64,000 bases of DNA from Acidovorax facilis (lineage in GTDB: Bacteria; Pseudomonadota; Gammaproteobacteria; Burkholderiales; Burkholderiaceae_C). The translations under genes and the position numbers were made by a program. Under the pieces are notes generated by a model that was not told the DNA's origin, searched no databases, and saw nothing but the letters and a program-made list of their open reading frames with translations. Below are positions 1 to 9,801 of the stretch, piece after piece. Location of the stretch: NCBI RefSeq assembly GCF_023913775.1, contig NZ_JAMXAX010000001.1:1-64000 (forward strand), in the 5' to 3' direction. The stretch's first letter is position 1. The number at the start of each line of letters is the position of its first letter.

Positions 1-66
1 GGAACAAGCCAGGGGCCAAAAACTGGCATTTCGCTGGCGTGGGACGGAGATTTGCGGCGATTTGGC

Positions 67-82
67 TGGCACGGGGTTTGCT
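67..82 (+). promoter_or_regulatory. sigma-54 (-24/-12) promoter of the pre operon
   Basis: The sequence TGGCACG-N4-TTGCT matches the RpoN consensus exactly, with GG and GC separated by the required 10 bases. The predicted transcription start is near base 93, about 258 bases upstream of preT. A nitrogen-regulated promoter suits a pyrimidine-degradation operon. An NtrC or other activator site would lie upstream of base 1 and cannot be seen. Confidence 0.75.
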
Positions 83-90
83 CTAGGGAT

Positions 91-106
91 TTTACCAATT
101 GGTAAA
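91..106. promoter_or_regulatory. RutR-like operator 1
   Basis: TTTACCAATTGGTAAA is a perfect 16-bp palindrome. It resembles the RutR (TetR-family pyrimidine regulator) consensus TTGACCANNTGGTCAA, differing at one symmetric position in each arm. It lies on the predicted start of the sigma-54 promoter, a natural place for repression. The regulator gene is not in the window. Confidence 0.65.
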
Positions 107-108
107 TT

Positions 109-124
109 TTTACGGGTTGGTAAA
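109..124. promoter_or_regulatory. RutR-like operator 2 (half conserved)
   Basis: TTTACGGGTTGGTAAA keeps the right arm of operator 1 exactly and part of the left arm. Its centre is 18 bp from that of operator 1. The pair could bind two repressor dimers side by side. Confidence 0.5.
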
Positions 125-192
125 TTGAACCACCACACAGGGCACCGCTGCACCAAAGCAGCGGGCACCTGAATCCTACAGCGAGGCCCACG

Positions 193-351
193 ATGAAACC
201 TCCGAAGTTTGCAAGCACAGGCGCCTGCGCCTGCGCTGCATTGGCTGGCCCCAGCCGCATGCGCAGCCAGTGCTGCGCGGCACGGGCGCGCATGGCGGCC
301 TGCATGGCCTGCGCCCAGACCCCCACCCTGACCCTCTCGGAGGAAACCTGA
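193..351 (+). CDS. possible 52-residue Cys-rich leader ORF coupled to preT
   Basis: An open frame starts at ATG 193, six bases after a GAGG motif, and ends in a TGA that overlaps the preT ATG (TGATG). The predicted peptide has six cysteines, including two Cys-x-Cys or Cys-Cys pairs, and matches no family I recognise. It lies inside the long untranslated leader predicted from the sigma-54 start. High GC makes chance open frames common, so only the overlap and the ribosome-site-like motif support it. Confidence 0.25.
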   Translation: MKPPKFASTGACACAALAGPSRMRSQCCAARARMAACMACAQTPTLTLSEET

Positions 352-1700
352 TGGACACACCCGCAAGCCGTGCCTGCGGCATTCATGCCGCACGCCTGAA
401 CCTGGCTGATTACGCCGCCAACTTCAGCGACGCACATCCGCCGCTCACCCGCCCCCAGGCCCTGATCGAGGCCGAGCGCTGCTACTACTGCCACGACGCC
501 CCCTGCGCCACGGCCTGCCCCACGGGTATCGACATTCCCTCGTTCATCCACCGCATCGCGCAGGACAACAACCGGGGCGCGGCCCGCGCCATCCTGGAGG
601 CCAACCCGCTGGGCGGCATGTGTGCCCGGGTGTGCCCCACTGAGGTGCTGTGCGAACAGGCTTGCGTGCGCAACACCAACGAAGACAAGCCGGTGGAGAT
701 CGGCTCGTTGCAGCGCTATGCGACTGACGCATTTTTTGAAAAGCCGGGTGCACCGTTGTTCCAGCGCGCAGCCGCCACTGGCAAGCGCGTGGCTGTGGTG
801 GGCGCTGGGCCTGCGGGCCTGGCCTGTGCGCATGGTCTGGCCGTGCGCGGGCATGACGTGGTGCTGTTCGAGGCGCGCCCCAAGCTGGGCGGCCTCAATG
901 AATATGGCCTTGCCAGCTACAAAACCACCAACAACTTCGCGCAGAAGGAGGTGGAGTGGCTGCTGTCCATCGGTGGCATCGAGGTGCGCACCGGCCAGCA
1001 ACTGGGCCGTGACATCACGCTCGACAGCCTGCTGGGCGCGTACGACGCCGTGTTCCTGGGCCTGGGCCTGCAGGGCGTGAACGCGCTGGGCGTGGCCGAG
1101 CCCACGGCCACCGGCCTGCGCAATGCGGTGGACTTCATCGCCGAGCTGCGCCAGAGCACTGACCTCTCGACCCTGCCCGTTGGCCGCCGCGTGGTGGTGA
1201 TTGGCGGCGGCATGACGGCGGTGGACGCCGCCGTGCAGTCGCGCAAGCTGGGCGCGGAAGAGGTGACCATCGTCTACCGCCGGGGCGCAGAGGCCATGTC
1301 GGCATCGGCCGTGGAACAGCAATGGGCGCAGACGAATGGCGTGACCATCCGCCACTGGGCGGCACCGAAGGAAGTGCTGAGCGAAGGCGGTGCGGTCAAG
1401 GGCGTGCGCTTTGCCGCCACGGCACTGAGCGGCGGCAAGCTGGTGGAAACCGGCGAGACCTTCACGCTCGATGCCGACATGGTGCTCAAGGCCATTGGCC
1501 AGACCTTTGTGGCCGAGCCTGTGGGCAAAAGCATTGCGCTGGAGGGCGGGCGCATCGCCACCGATGCCGAAGGCCAGACCAGCCTGGCGCGCGTGTGGGC
1601 CGGTGGCGACTGCCGTGTGGGCGGCCGCGACCTCACGGTGGAGGCGGTGGAGCACGGCAAGGTGGCCGCTGTCTCCATCCACGCCGCATTGATGGCCTGA
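351..1700 (+). CDS. preT: NAD-dependent dihydropyrimidine dehydrogenase subunit PreT
   Basis: This is the flavin/iron-sulfur subunit that passes electrons between NAD(H) and PreA for the reversible reduction of uracil and thymine to dihydropyrimidines. The 449-residue protein has an N-terminal cysteine-rich iron-sulfur domain (CYYCHDAPCATACP and CARVCPTEVLCEQAC), an FAD dinucleotide fold (VVGAGPAGLACA) and a second Rossmann motif for NAD (VVIGGGMTAVDAA). The ATG at 351 is preferred over upstream in-frame starts because GGAGG lies eight bases before it. It is first in the operon, with preA 33 bases downstream. Confidence 0.93.
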   Translation: MDTPASRACGIHAARLNLADYAANFSDAHPPLTRPQALIEAERCYYCHDAPCATACPTGIDIPSFIHRIAQDNNRGAARAILEANPLGGMCARVCPTEVLCEQACVRNTNEDKPVEIGSLQRYATDAFFEKPGAPLFQRAAATGKRVAVVGAGPAGLACAHGLAVRGHDVVLFEARPKLGGLNEYGLASYKTTNNFAQKEVEWLLSIGGIEVRTGQQLGRDITLDSLLGAYDAVFLGLGLQGVNALGVAEPTATGLRNAVDFIAELRQSTDLSTLPVGRRVVVIGGGMTAVDAAVQSRKLGAEEVTIVYRRGAEAMSASAVEQQWAQTNGVTIRHWAAPKEVLSEGGAVKGVRFAATALSGGKLVETGETFTLDADMVLKAIGQTFVAEPVGKSIALEGGRIATDAEGQTSLARVWAGGDCRVGGRDLTVEAVEHGKVAAVSIHAALMA

Positions 1701-1733
1701 ACCCCTTCACCCCAGTTTTCACGGGAGCACCCC

Positions 1734-3047
1734 ATGGCAGACATTCGCAGCAATTTCCTGGGCATCCAAAGCCCCAACCCCTTCTGGCTCGCCTCCGCAC
1801 CACCCACCGACAAAGAGATCAACGTCACCCGCGCCTTTGAGGCGGGCTGGGGCGGCGTGGTGTGGAAGACGCTGGGCGAAGACCCACCGGTGGTCAACGT
1901 CAACGGCCCGCGTTACTCCACGCTGATGTCGCAAGACCGCCGTGTGATCGGCCTGAACAACATCGAGCTGATCACTGACCGGCCGCTGCACACCAACCTC
2001 GAAGAGATCAAACGCGTCAAACGCAACTGGCCGGACCGCGCCATGATCGTCTCGCTCATGGTGCCGTGCGAGGAGCAGAGCTGGAAGGCCATCTTGCCGC
2101 TGGTGGAAGACACCGGCGCCGACGGCATCGAACTCAACTTCGGCTGCCCCCACGGCATGAGCGAGCGTGGCATGGGCGCGGCCGTGGGCCAGGTGCCCGA
2201 ATACATCCAGATGGTCACCGCCTGGTGCAAGCACTACAGCAAGCTGCCCGTGATCGTGAAGCTCACCCCCAACATCACCGATGTGCGCCAGCCCGCACGC
2301 GCCGCCAAGGCGGGCGGGGCCGATGCGGTGTCGCTGATCAACACCATCAACTCCATCATGGGCGTGGACCTGGACCGCATGGTCATGAGCCCGAGCACCG
2401 ACGGCTGGGGCTCGCACGGCGGCTACTGCGGGCCGGCCGTCAAGCCTATCGCGCTGAACATGGTGGCCGAGATTGCACGCGACGCGCAGACCGCGGGCCT
2501 GCCCATCAGCGGCATTGGCGGCATCACCACCTGGCGCGATGCGGCCGAATACATTGCGCTGGGCTGCGGCACGGTGCAGGTGTGCACGGCAGCCATGGTG
2601 TACGGCTTCAAGATCGTGCAGGACATGTGCGATGGGCTGTCCAACTTCATGGACGAGCACGGCTACGCCACGCTCGACGACTTCAAAGGCCAGGCCGTGC
2701 CCACGGTCAAGGACTGGAAGAACCTCAACCTCAATCACATTGAAAAAGCCGTCATCAACCAGGACGCCTGCATCCAGTGCGGCCGCTGCCATGTGGTGTG
2801 CGAAGACACCTCGCACCAGGCCATCACCTTCACCAAAGAGGGTGGCGTGCGCAAGTTCGAGATCAACGAGGCCGAGTGCGTGGGCTGCAACCTGTGCGTG
2901 TCGATCTGCCCCGTGCCTGAGTGCATCACCATGCGCGCGCTGGAGCCGGGCGAAGTTGATGTGCGCACAGGCAAGAAGGTGACCGGCGAATACGCCAACT
3001 GGACCACGCACCCCAACAACCCGCAGCGCGTGTCTGCAGCGGCTTGA
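1734..3047 (+). CDS. preA: NAD-dependent dihydropyrimidine dehydrogenase subunit PreA
   Basis: This is the catalytic FMN subunit of bacterial dihydropyrimidine dehydrogenase, the first step of reductive pyrimidine breakdown. Its 437 residues comprise a dihydroorotate-dehydrogenase-like TIM barrel (about 1-310) and a C-terminal 2[4Fe-4S] ferredoxin domain with CIQCGRCHVVC and CVGCNLCVSIC clusters. A GGAG motif precedes the ATG. PreA works as a complex with the adjacent PreT. Confidence 0.95.
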   Translation: MADIRSNFLGIQSPNPFWLASAPPTDKEINVTRAFEAGWGGVVWKTLGEDPPVVNVNGPRYSTLMSQDRRVIGLNNIELITDRPLHTNLEEIKRVKRNWPDRAMIVSLMVPCEEQSWKAILPLVEDTGADGIELNFGCPHGMSERGMGAAVGQVPEYIQMVTAWCKHYSKLPVIVKLTPNITDVRQPARAAKAGGADAVSLINTINSIMGVDLDRMVMSPSTDGWGSHGGYCGPAVKPIALNMVAEIARDAQTAGLPISGIGGITTWRDAAEYIALGCGTVQVCTAAMVYGFKIVQDMCDGLSNFMDEHGYATLDDFKGQAVPTVKDWKNLNLNHIEKAVINQDACIQCGRCHVVCEDTSHQAITFTKEGGVRKFEINEAECVGCNLCVSICPVPECITMRALEPGEVDVRTGKKVTGEYANWTTHPNNPQRVSAAA

Positions 3048-3141
3048 TATGCGGCCCATGCGTGCGTGTGCCACAGACCCTGCAAGGCGTTGTGACAGCA
3101 CCCGTTGTGGTGCTGATTTGCAACGCATGCTGCACTGCATC

Positions 3142-3157
3142 TGGTGCAGTTCTTGCG
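3142..3157 (+). promoter_or_regulatory. weak sigma-54-like promoter before the NCS1 permease
   Basis: TGGTGCA-N4-TTGCG keeps the GG-N10-GC spacing and the TTGC element but departs from TGGCACG in the -24 box. It overlaps an imperfect TGCACT/GGTGCA dyad (3131-3148) resembling an NtrC site with one extra spacer base. It would start transcription near 3168, about 100 bases before the permease gene. Confidence 0.3.
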
Positions 3158-3269
3158 TGATCTCTAGCATCGCTCGCTTCCCTTTGCCCGCCATCTGCCA
3201 GCGTGAGGGCGCTGAAACAGACGGCGGGTTGTGTGCAACCCCAACGACGTCTTTGACAGGAGTACAGGC

Positions 3270-4727
3270 ATGACCAACAGTACCGGCAGCGCTGCCCATG
3301 TGGCGGGGCTAATGCCCGGCGGAGCCTCCAACACGCTCGCCAATGAAGATCTGCTCCCCACCACCGCCGCGCAGCGACACTGGACCTGGAAAGACTTCGC
3401 TGCACTCTGGGTGGGCATGGTCGTGTGTGTGCCCACCTACACCATGGCCAGCTCCATGCTGGACCAGGGCTTCACCTGGCAGATGGCGGTGTGGCTGGTG
3501 TTCCTGGCCAACTGCATCGTGCTCGTGCCCATGGTGCTGATCGGCCGCGTGGGGCCCAAATATGGTGTGCCGTTCCCGGTGCTGGCGCGCGCTTCGTTCG
3601 GTGTGAAAGGCGCCAACCTTCCTGCCGTGTTGCGCGGCCTGGTGGCGTGTGGCTGGTTCTCCATCAACTGCTATTTCGGCGCGCTGGCGCTGCATGGCTT
3701 CCTGAACATCCTGGGCATGGGGCTCGCGGGCCCGGCCGAGGGGCAGACCATCAGCACCTCGCAGTTCATGTGTTTCCTCGCGTTCTGGGCAGTGCACATC
3801 TACTTCATCTGGAAGGGCCCAGAGTCCATCCGCAAGCTCGAAGTGATCGCCGCGCCGCTGATGATCATTGCGTCCATCGCGCTCGTCGTGGTGCTGATGA
3901 TGAAGGTGCCTTCGGGCCAGCTCTTCAACCTGCCTGCCAAGGTGGTCGAGGGTGGCCCCAAGACCTGGGCGGCGCTGACGGGCCTGGTCGGCTTCTGGGC
4001 TACGCTTGCGCTCAACATCCCGGACTTCACGCGCTTTGCCAAGTCGCAAAAGGACCAGGTCATGGGCCAAGCCATCGGCCTGCCGATTCCCATGGCACTG
4101 TTCTCCATGGTGGGTGTGATTGGTTTCTCGGCCTCAGCCATCCTGTATGGCAAGGCACAGTTGTTCCCCGACGGCCTGCTCACGCAAATGGGCAGCGTGG
4201 CTGCGGGCGTGGGCCTGCTGGTGATCCTGCTGGCCAACCTGACCACCAACGTCGCCGCCAACCTGGTGTCGCCGTCGTATGACTTCAGCCAGGTCGCACC
4301 GTCCAAGATCAGCTTCCGCATGGGTGGCCTGATCGCCGCGCTGATTGGCCTGGTGTTCATGCCCTGGAAGCTGCTGGCCACCTCGGGCGGCTACCTGTTC
4401 ACCTGGCTGGGCGGCTACGGCACGCTGCTGGGCGCCATCGCGGGCATCCTGCTGGTGGACTACTACCTGGTGCGCAAGAGCGAGCTGAAGGTGGACGACC
4501 TGTACCGCCGCGGCGGCGAATACGAGTACAGCAATGGCTGGAACGTGCAGGCGCTGATTGCCTTTGCGCTGGGTGTGCTGCCCTGCCTGCCGGGCTACTT
4601 GGCCGTGTCGGGCGTGATCGACAAGGCGGCTGTGCCCGGCCTGCTGCTGGCGCTGTTCGACTTTGGCTGGTTCTTCAGCCTGGCCGTGGCCGGCACCTAT
4701 TACTACCTGACTGCCAAGAAGAAGTGA
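3270..4727 (+). CDS. NCS1-family nucleobase:cation symporter
   Basis: The 485-residue protein is predominantly hydrophobic with about 12 predicted membrane segments and the N-terminal PTYTMASSMLDQG-type region of the NCS1 (nucleobase:cation symporter-1) family. It probably imports uracil, thymine, dihydrouracil or a hydantoin into the cytoplasm for the surrounding catabolic enzymes; the substrate cannot be read from sequence. The start at 3270 follows AGGAG; the longer frame from 3231 has no such site. A strong terminator follows directly, so it may end the preTA transcript. Confidence 0.88.
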   Translation: MTNSTGSAAHVAGLMPGGASNTLANEDLLPTTAAQRHWTWKDFAALWVGMVVCVPTYTMASSMLDQGFTWQMAVWLVFLANCIVLVPMVLIGRVGPKYGVPFPVLARASFGVKGANLPAVLRGLVACGWFSINCYFGALALHGFLNILGMGLAGPAEGQTISTSQFMCFLAFWAVHIYFIWKGPESIRKLEVIAAPLMIIASIALVVVLMMKVPSGQLFNLPAKVVEGGPKTWAALTGLVGFWATLALNIPDFTRFAKSQKDQVMGQAIGLPIPMALFSMVGVIGFSASAILYGKAQLFPDGLLTQMGSVAAGVGLLVILLANLTTNVAANLVSPSYDFSQVAPSKISFRMGGLIAALIGLVFMPWKLLATSGGYLFTWLGGYGTLLGAIAGILLVDYYLVRKSELKVDDLYRRGGEYEYSNGWNVQALIAFALGVLPCLPGYLAVSGVIDKAAVPGLLLALFDFGWFFSLAVAGTYYYLTAKKK

Positions 4728-4733
4728 CCCCTT

Positions 4734-4773
4734 GGCCCTGCCTGGGCCTGGTGCCAGTGCAGGGCCTTTTTTT
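4734..4773 (+). terminator. rho-independent terminator after the NCS1 gene
   Basis: Perfect 8-bp arms GGCCCTGC and GCAGGGCC enclose a 17-base loop and are followed by seven T residues. It stands between the permease and dihydropyrimidinase genes, so it should split or attenuate the pyrimidine cluster. Confidence 0.8.
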
Positions 4774-4793
4774 GATCTGATCCGCATCCCTGA

Positions 4794-6257
<1,464 letters not shown>

Positions 6258-6283
6258 CCGCTGCAATGCATCCGGAGAACACC

Positions 6284-7540
6284 ATGGACACCAAAGTGAA
6301 GACTGACATCGAAAACCTGCGCATCAACGGAGATCGCCTGTGGGCGTCACTCATGGAGCTGGCGCAGATCGGCGCCACCCCCAAGGGCGGCGTTTGCCGC
6401 CTCACCCTCACCGACCTGGACAAGCAGGGCCGCGACCTCGTCACCCGCTGGGCGCGCGAGGCCGGCATGAGCGTCACCATCGACAAGATCGGCAACGGCT
6501 TCATGCGCCGCCCCGGGCGCAACAACAACCTGCCGCCCATCATGACCGGCAGCCACATCGACACCCAGCCCACAGGCGGCAAGTTCGACGGCAACTACGG
6601 CGTGCTGGCAGGCATCGAGGTGGTGCGCACGCTCAACGACCACGGCATCGAGACCGAGGCCCCCATCGAAGTGGCCTTCTGGACCAATGAAGAAGGCAGC
6701 CGCTTTGTGCCCGTCATGATGGGCTCGGGCGTGTTCGCCAAAGCCTTCACGCTGGAGCATGCCTATGCCGCCACCGACACCGAGGGCAAGACGGTGAAGG
6801 GTGAGCTGGAGCGCATCGGCTACATCGGCGACCAGGAGCCCGGCGACCACCCCATCGGCGCGTACTTCGAAACCCACATCGAACAAGGCCCCGTGCTGGA
6901 AGACAACGACAAGACCATCGGCGTGGTCAGCGGCGTGCTGGGAATCCGCTGGTTTGACTGCACCGTGACCGGCATGGAAGCCCACGCAGGCCCCACGCCC
7001 ATGGCCCTGCGCAAGGACGCCCTGCTGGCCGCCACACGCATCATGCAAGACGTAGTCGCTGCCGCCCACCGCCACCCGCCGCATGGGCGCGGCACCGTGG
7101 GCATGGTGCAGGTGTTCCCCAACAGCCGCAACGTGATTCCGGGCCGGGTCAAATTCAGCATCGACCTGCGCAACAGCACGGACGCGCTGGTGGACGCCAT
7201 GGCTGCCGAGGTCAAGGCCTTTGCCGACCAGGTGGCCAAGGAGCATGGCGTACAGGTGCACATCGAGATGGTGTCGAGCTACCCCGCGCAACTCTTCCAG
7301 CCCGAGTGTGTGGAGGCCGTGGGCCGCGCCGCCGCCAAGCTGGGCTACAGCCACATGCCCGCTGTCTCGGGCGCGGGGCACGACGCCGTCTACATGGCCA
7401 AGCTCGCGCCCAGCGGCATGATCTTCATCCCGTGCAAGGACGGTATCAGCCACAACGAGATCGAGGATGCGAAACCCGAGCACATCGAGGCCGGGTGCAA
7501 CGTGCTGCTGCATGCCATGCTGGAGCGGGCAGGGACTTGA
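6284..7540 (+). CDS. Zn-dependent N-carbamoyl amidohydrolase (beta-ureidopropionase type), copy 1
   Basis: This M20-type hydrolase family contains bacterial beta-ureidopropionase (PydC), N-carbamoyl-L-amino acid hydrolase and allantoate amidohydrolase. After dihydropyrimidinase it most likely releases beta-alanine, CO2 and ammonia from N-carbamoyl-beta-alanine. The 418 residues carry the metal ligands H91, D102, E136/E137, H198 and H390, in GSHIDTQPTGG, TNEEG, HIEQGP and GISHNE. ATG 6284 follows CCGGAG; the frame opening at 6266 has no ribosome site. A second copy at 16994 is about 98% identical. Confidence 0.9.
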   Translation: MDTKVKTDIENLRINGDRLWASLMELAQIGATPKGGVCRLTLTDLDKQGRDLVTRWAREAGMSVTIDKIGNGFMRRPGRNNNLPPIMTGSHIDTQPTGGKFDGNYGVLAGIEVVRTLNDHGIETEAPIEVAFWTNEEGSRFVPVMMGSGVFAKAFTLEHAYAATDTEGKTVKGELERIGYIGDQEPGDHPIGAYFETHIEQGPVLEDNDKTIGVVSGVLGIRWFDCTVTGMEAHAGPTPMALRKDALLAATRIMQDVVAAAHRHPPHGRGTVGMVQVFPNSRNVIPGRVKFSIDLRNSTDALVDAMAAEVKAFADQVAKEHGVQVHIEMVSSYPAQLFQPECVEAVGRAAAKLGYSHMPAVSGAGHDAVYMAKLAPSGMIFIPCKDGISHNEIEDAKPEHIEAGCNVLLHAMLERAGT

Positions 7541-7608
7541 TGCTATTTAAATAATAGCTGTCGGCGCTTTATGGAAAAGCGCTGGCGCTCAATCTGGCTT
7601 GAAGTCTG
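7541..7608 (+). repeat. intergenic palindromic repeat, copy R1
   Basis: The unit is AATAGCT followed by a GCGCTT...AAGCGC dyad and a conserved tail. It begins immediately after the hydrolase stop codon and shares 22 initial bases (GATGCTATTTAAATAATAGC core) and the tail GCTTGAAGTCTGG with copy R2. Confidence 0.75.
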
Positions 7609-7759
7609 GTACTGGGCTCAGGCGGCATGGGGCTGCGCAGGATGCTCTCGTCGGGGCGGCGCGCAGCCTGGTACGGCTCCATAAGTCGAGGGCGGGCACT
7701 TCTGCCGATCTGTGCTTGAATCCGATTTCCCTTCCAGGCTCACTTCACCCAGGCTGCCC

Positions 7760-9763
7760 ATGTTTGCTCGCCGCATCGCGCTGCGCAGTTTTTTGACCTT
7801 TGCGCTGCTGGCGATTCTCCTGCCGATCTCGCTGGCCAGCGGCACCCTCTTTTATCGCTCTGCTGTGGGCGCGATGGAGGGCTTTGCACTCCAATTGGCC
7901 GACGAAGTCTCGCAGCGGGTGCGCGAAAAGCTGTTGTCTTTTTTCGATGTGCCCCAGCGGGCGGTGGCTTTCAATGTAGAACAGGCGCGTGCCGGTCTGT
8001 TGATGGTCGATCACCCGGACCAGCTCATGAAGCAGTTCATGCTGCAGATTGACCAGCAGCCGCAGTTGACGTTCATCTCTCTGGGGACGCGGGAGGGCGA
8101 GTACTTCGCCGGCAGCCGTCCACCCCTAGGGAGTGACCGGGCGCTGCGCATGATGCGAGCCACGATCAGCGGAGATCGTGCGATGGAGGTCTTTCGGGTG
8201 GATGAGCTGACACGCCAGCCCACGCTGATTTCGCGCAGCGAGATCGATTTTGATGCGCGCAACAGACCCTGGTACACCAACGCCCTGGATTACGACGGGA
8301 CGTCATGGTACGCACCCTATCGTTACAAGATCGAGGACGTGCAAGGCGCCTATCGTGCGATCGGTATGGGGGCATCCGCGCCATTGCGTGCCAGGAACGG
8401 CGATCTGATTGGCATTGTCACGGCAGACGTTTCGCTGTCGCAGCTGAACGATTTCTTGAATACCGTCGCTTCGGAGTCTGGCGGAAAGGCGTTTCTGGCG
8501 GAGGCATCTGGAGAGCTGCTAGCCATGTCTTCAGCCGATGCCTCCATGGGGCTCACGGGGGCTGCCGGTGAGCGGCGGCCGCGCATGGATGAAAGTGGGG
8601 ACCCCGTGGTGCGTGCTCTGGGGCAGCACATCCTGCGCACCGGTCAGGCTGAGGGGCATGAGTTCATGGAAGTAGGTGGCGAGCGGCATCTGATGCGTTG
8701 GTGGACGCATGTGTTGCACAAGGGGCCGACACTCACTATGGCCATCATGCTGCCGGAGAGTCGCTTCGATGCTCCGCTGCGCGGGGTGTTGCGCAACACC
8801 ATCTACACCACACTGGCTGTGATGCTGGCATCCGTACTTTTCTCGCTGTTTGTCGCCAGTCGCCTGGTTCGTCCGCTGCAATCGCTCAGCGATTGGGCGA
8901 CACGACTGACTCAGGATGACTGGACGGCCAAGGCACCCAAGTCCAGCCCGATCCGTGAACTGCGCTCGTTGGCCGATGCGATGGGCTATATGGCGCGCCA
9001 TATGCAGGAGCATGCACAAGACCTGGAAGCCATGGTTGCGCAGCGCACCCAGGAGCTGGAGAGTGCTGTCGCTTCCATCGAGCAGACGGTCCTCGATCAA
9101 CGCCATTTCATTGCCATGCTTTCGCATGAGGTGCGTTCGCCGCTGGCGGTGATCAACACCGCAGGTCAACTGCTGGCGCTGCGCTCCAAGGACATACCGG
9201 CGCAGGAGGCGCTGGCCCAGCGCATCCTGCGCGGTTCTGCGCGCTTGAGCTATTTCTTCGACAACTGCCTGACCCAGGACCGCATCGACAGCCAGAACTT
9301 CGCGCTCGAGCCCGTGGATGTGGATGTGGCTGAAATGGTCATGTGGGTCACGGAAAACGGCGGCCAGCTGTCCACAGCGCATACCGTGCAGCAGCAAGTG
9401 CAGGCCGATCTGCCGGCGCTGCATGGCGACCCGGTACTGCTGCGGGTGATGCTGATGAACCTGCTGTCGAACGCTTTCAAATATGCACCGGCTGGGACGA
9501 CGGTGTTGCTGCGTGTGACGCGAGAGGCGGGGCGCTGTCGTCTGTCGGTCGAAGACGAGGGCCCGGGTATTCAGCCCGACGAGCAGCAGAAGGTGTTTGA
9601 AAAGTACCGGCGAGGACGAACCGCTGAGGGCAAACCCGGTGCCGGATTGGGGCTGGCCTTGGTAAAAGGCATAGTCGAACTGCATGGCGGCACGATTACG
9701 CTGCAGTCCCGGTCGCCGACCGGCATGTGTTTTGTGATTGAACTTCCCTTTTCGGTGGCCTGA
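7760..9763 (+). CDS. membrane sensor histidine kinase with Cache domain
   Basis: The 667-residue protein has an N-terminal membrane helix, a periplasmic double-Cache-like domain (about 40-330, containing the typical RPWY segment), a second helix, a HAMP linker, a HisKA domain with phospho-acceptor His456 (SHEVRSPL) and an HATPase domain with N box (NLLSNAFKYAP) and glycine-rich lid (GAGLGLAL). It probably senses a small extracellular solute and phosphorylates the response regulator 38 bases downstream. GTG 7712 would add 16 residues; 7760 places the membrane helix at the N terminus. Confidence 0.88.
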   Translation: MFARRIALRSFLTFALLAILLPISLASGTLFYRSAVGAMEGFALQLADEVSQRVREKLLSFFDVPQRAVAFNVEQARAGLLMVDHPDQLMKQFMLQIDQQPQLTFISLGTREGEYFAGSRPPLGSDRALRMMRATISGDRAMEVFRVDELTRQPTLISRSEIDFDARNRPWYTNALDYDGTSWYAPYRYKIEDVQGAYRAIGMGASAPLRARNGDLIGIVTADVSLSQLNDFLNTVASESGGKAFLAEASGELLAMSSADASMGLTGAAGERRPRMDESGDPVVRALGQHILRTGQAEGHEFMEVGGERHLMRWWTHVLHKGPTLTMAIMLPESRFDAPLRGVLRNTIYTTLAVMLASVLFSLFVASRLVRPLQSLSDWATRLTQDDWTAKAPKSSPIRELRSLADAMGYMARHMQEHAQDLEAMVAQRTQELESAVASIEQTVLDQRHFIAMLSHEVRSPLAVINTAGQLLALRSKDIPAQEALAQRILRGSARLSYFFDNCLTQDRIDSQNFALEPVDVDVAEMVMWVTENGGQLSTAHTVQQQVQADLPALHGDPVLLRVMLMNLLSNAFKYAPAGTTVLLRVTREAGRCRLSVEDEGPGIQPDEQQKVFEKYRRGRTAEGKPGAGLGLALVKGIVELHGGTITLQSRSPTGMCFVIELPFSVA

Positions 9764-9801
9764 ATATTGCGTCTTGCGCAGGGACCGAAGGCACTTCCCG
9801 C

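Noticed and set aside
1719-3299. A 526-codon minus-strand frame opposite preA
   Set aside because: It is antisense to a clear dehydrogenase with iron-sulfur clusters and has no ribosome site or recognisable domain.
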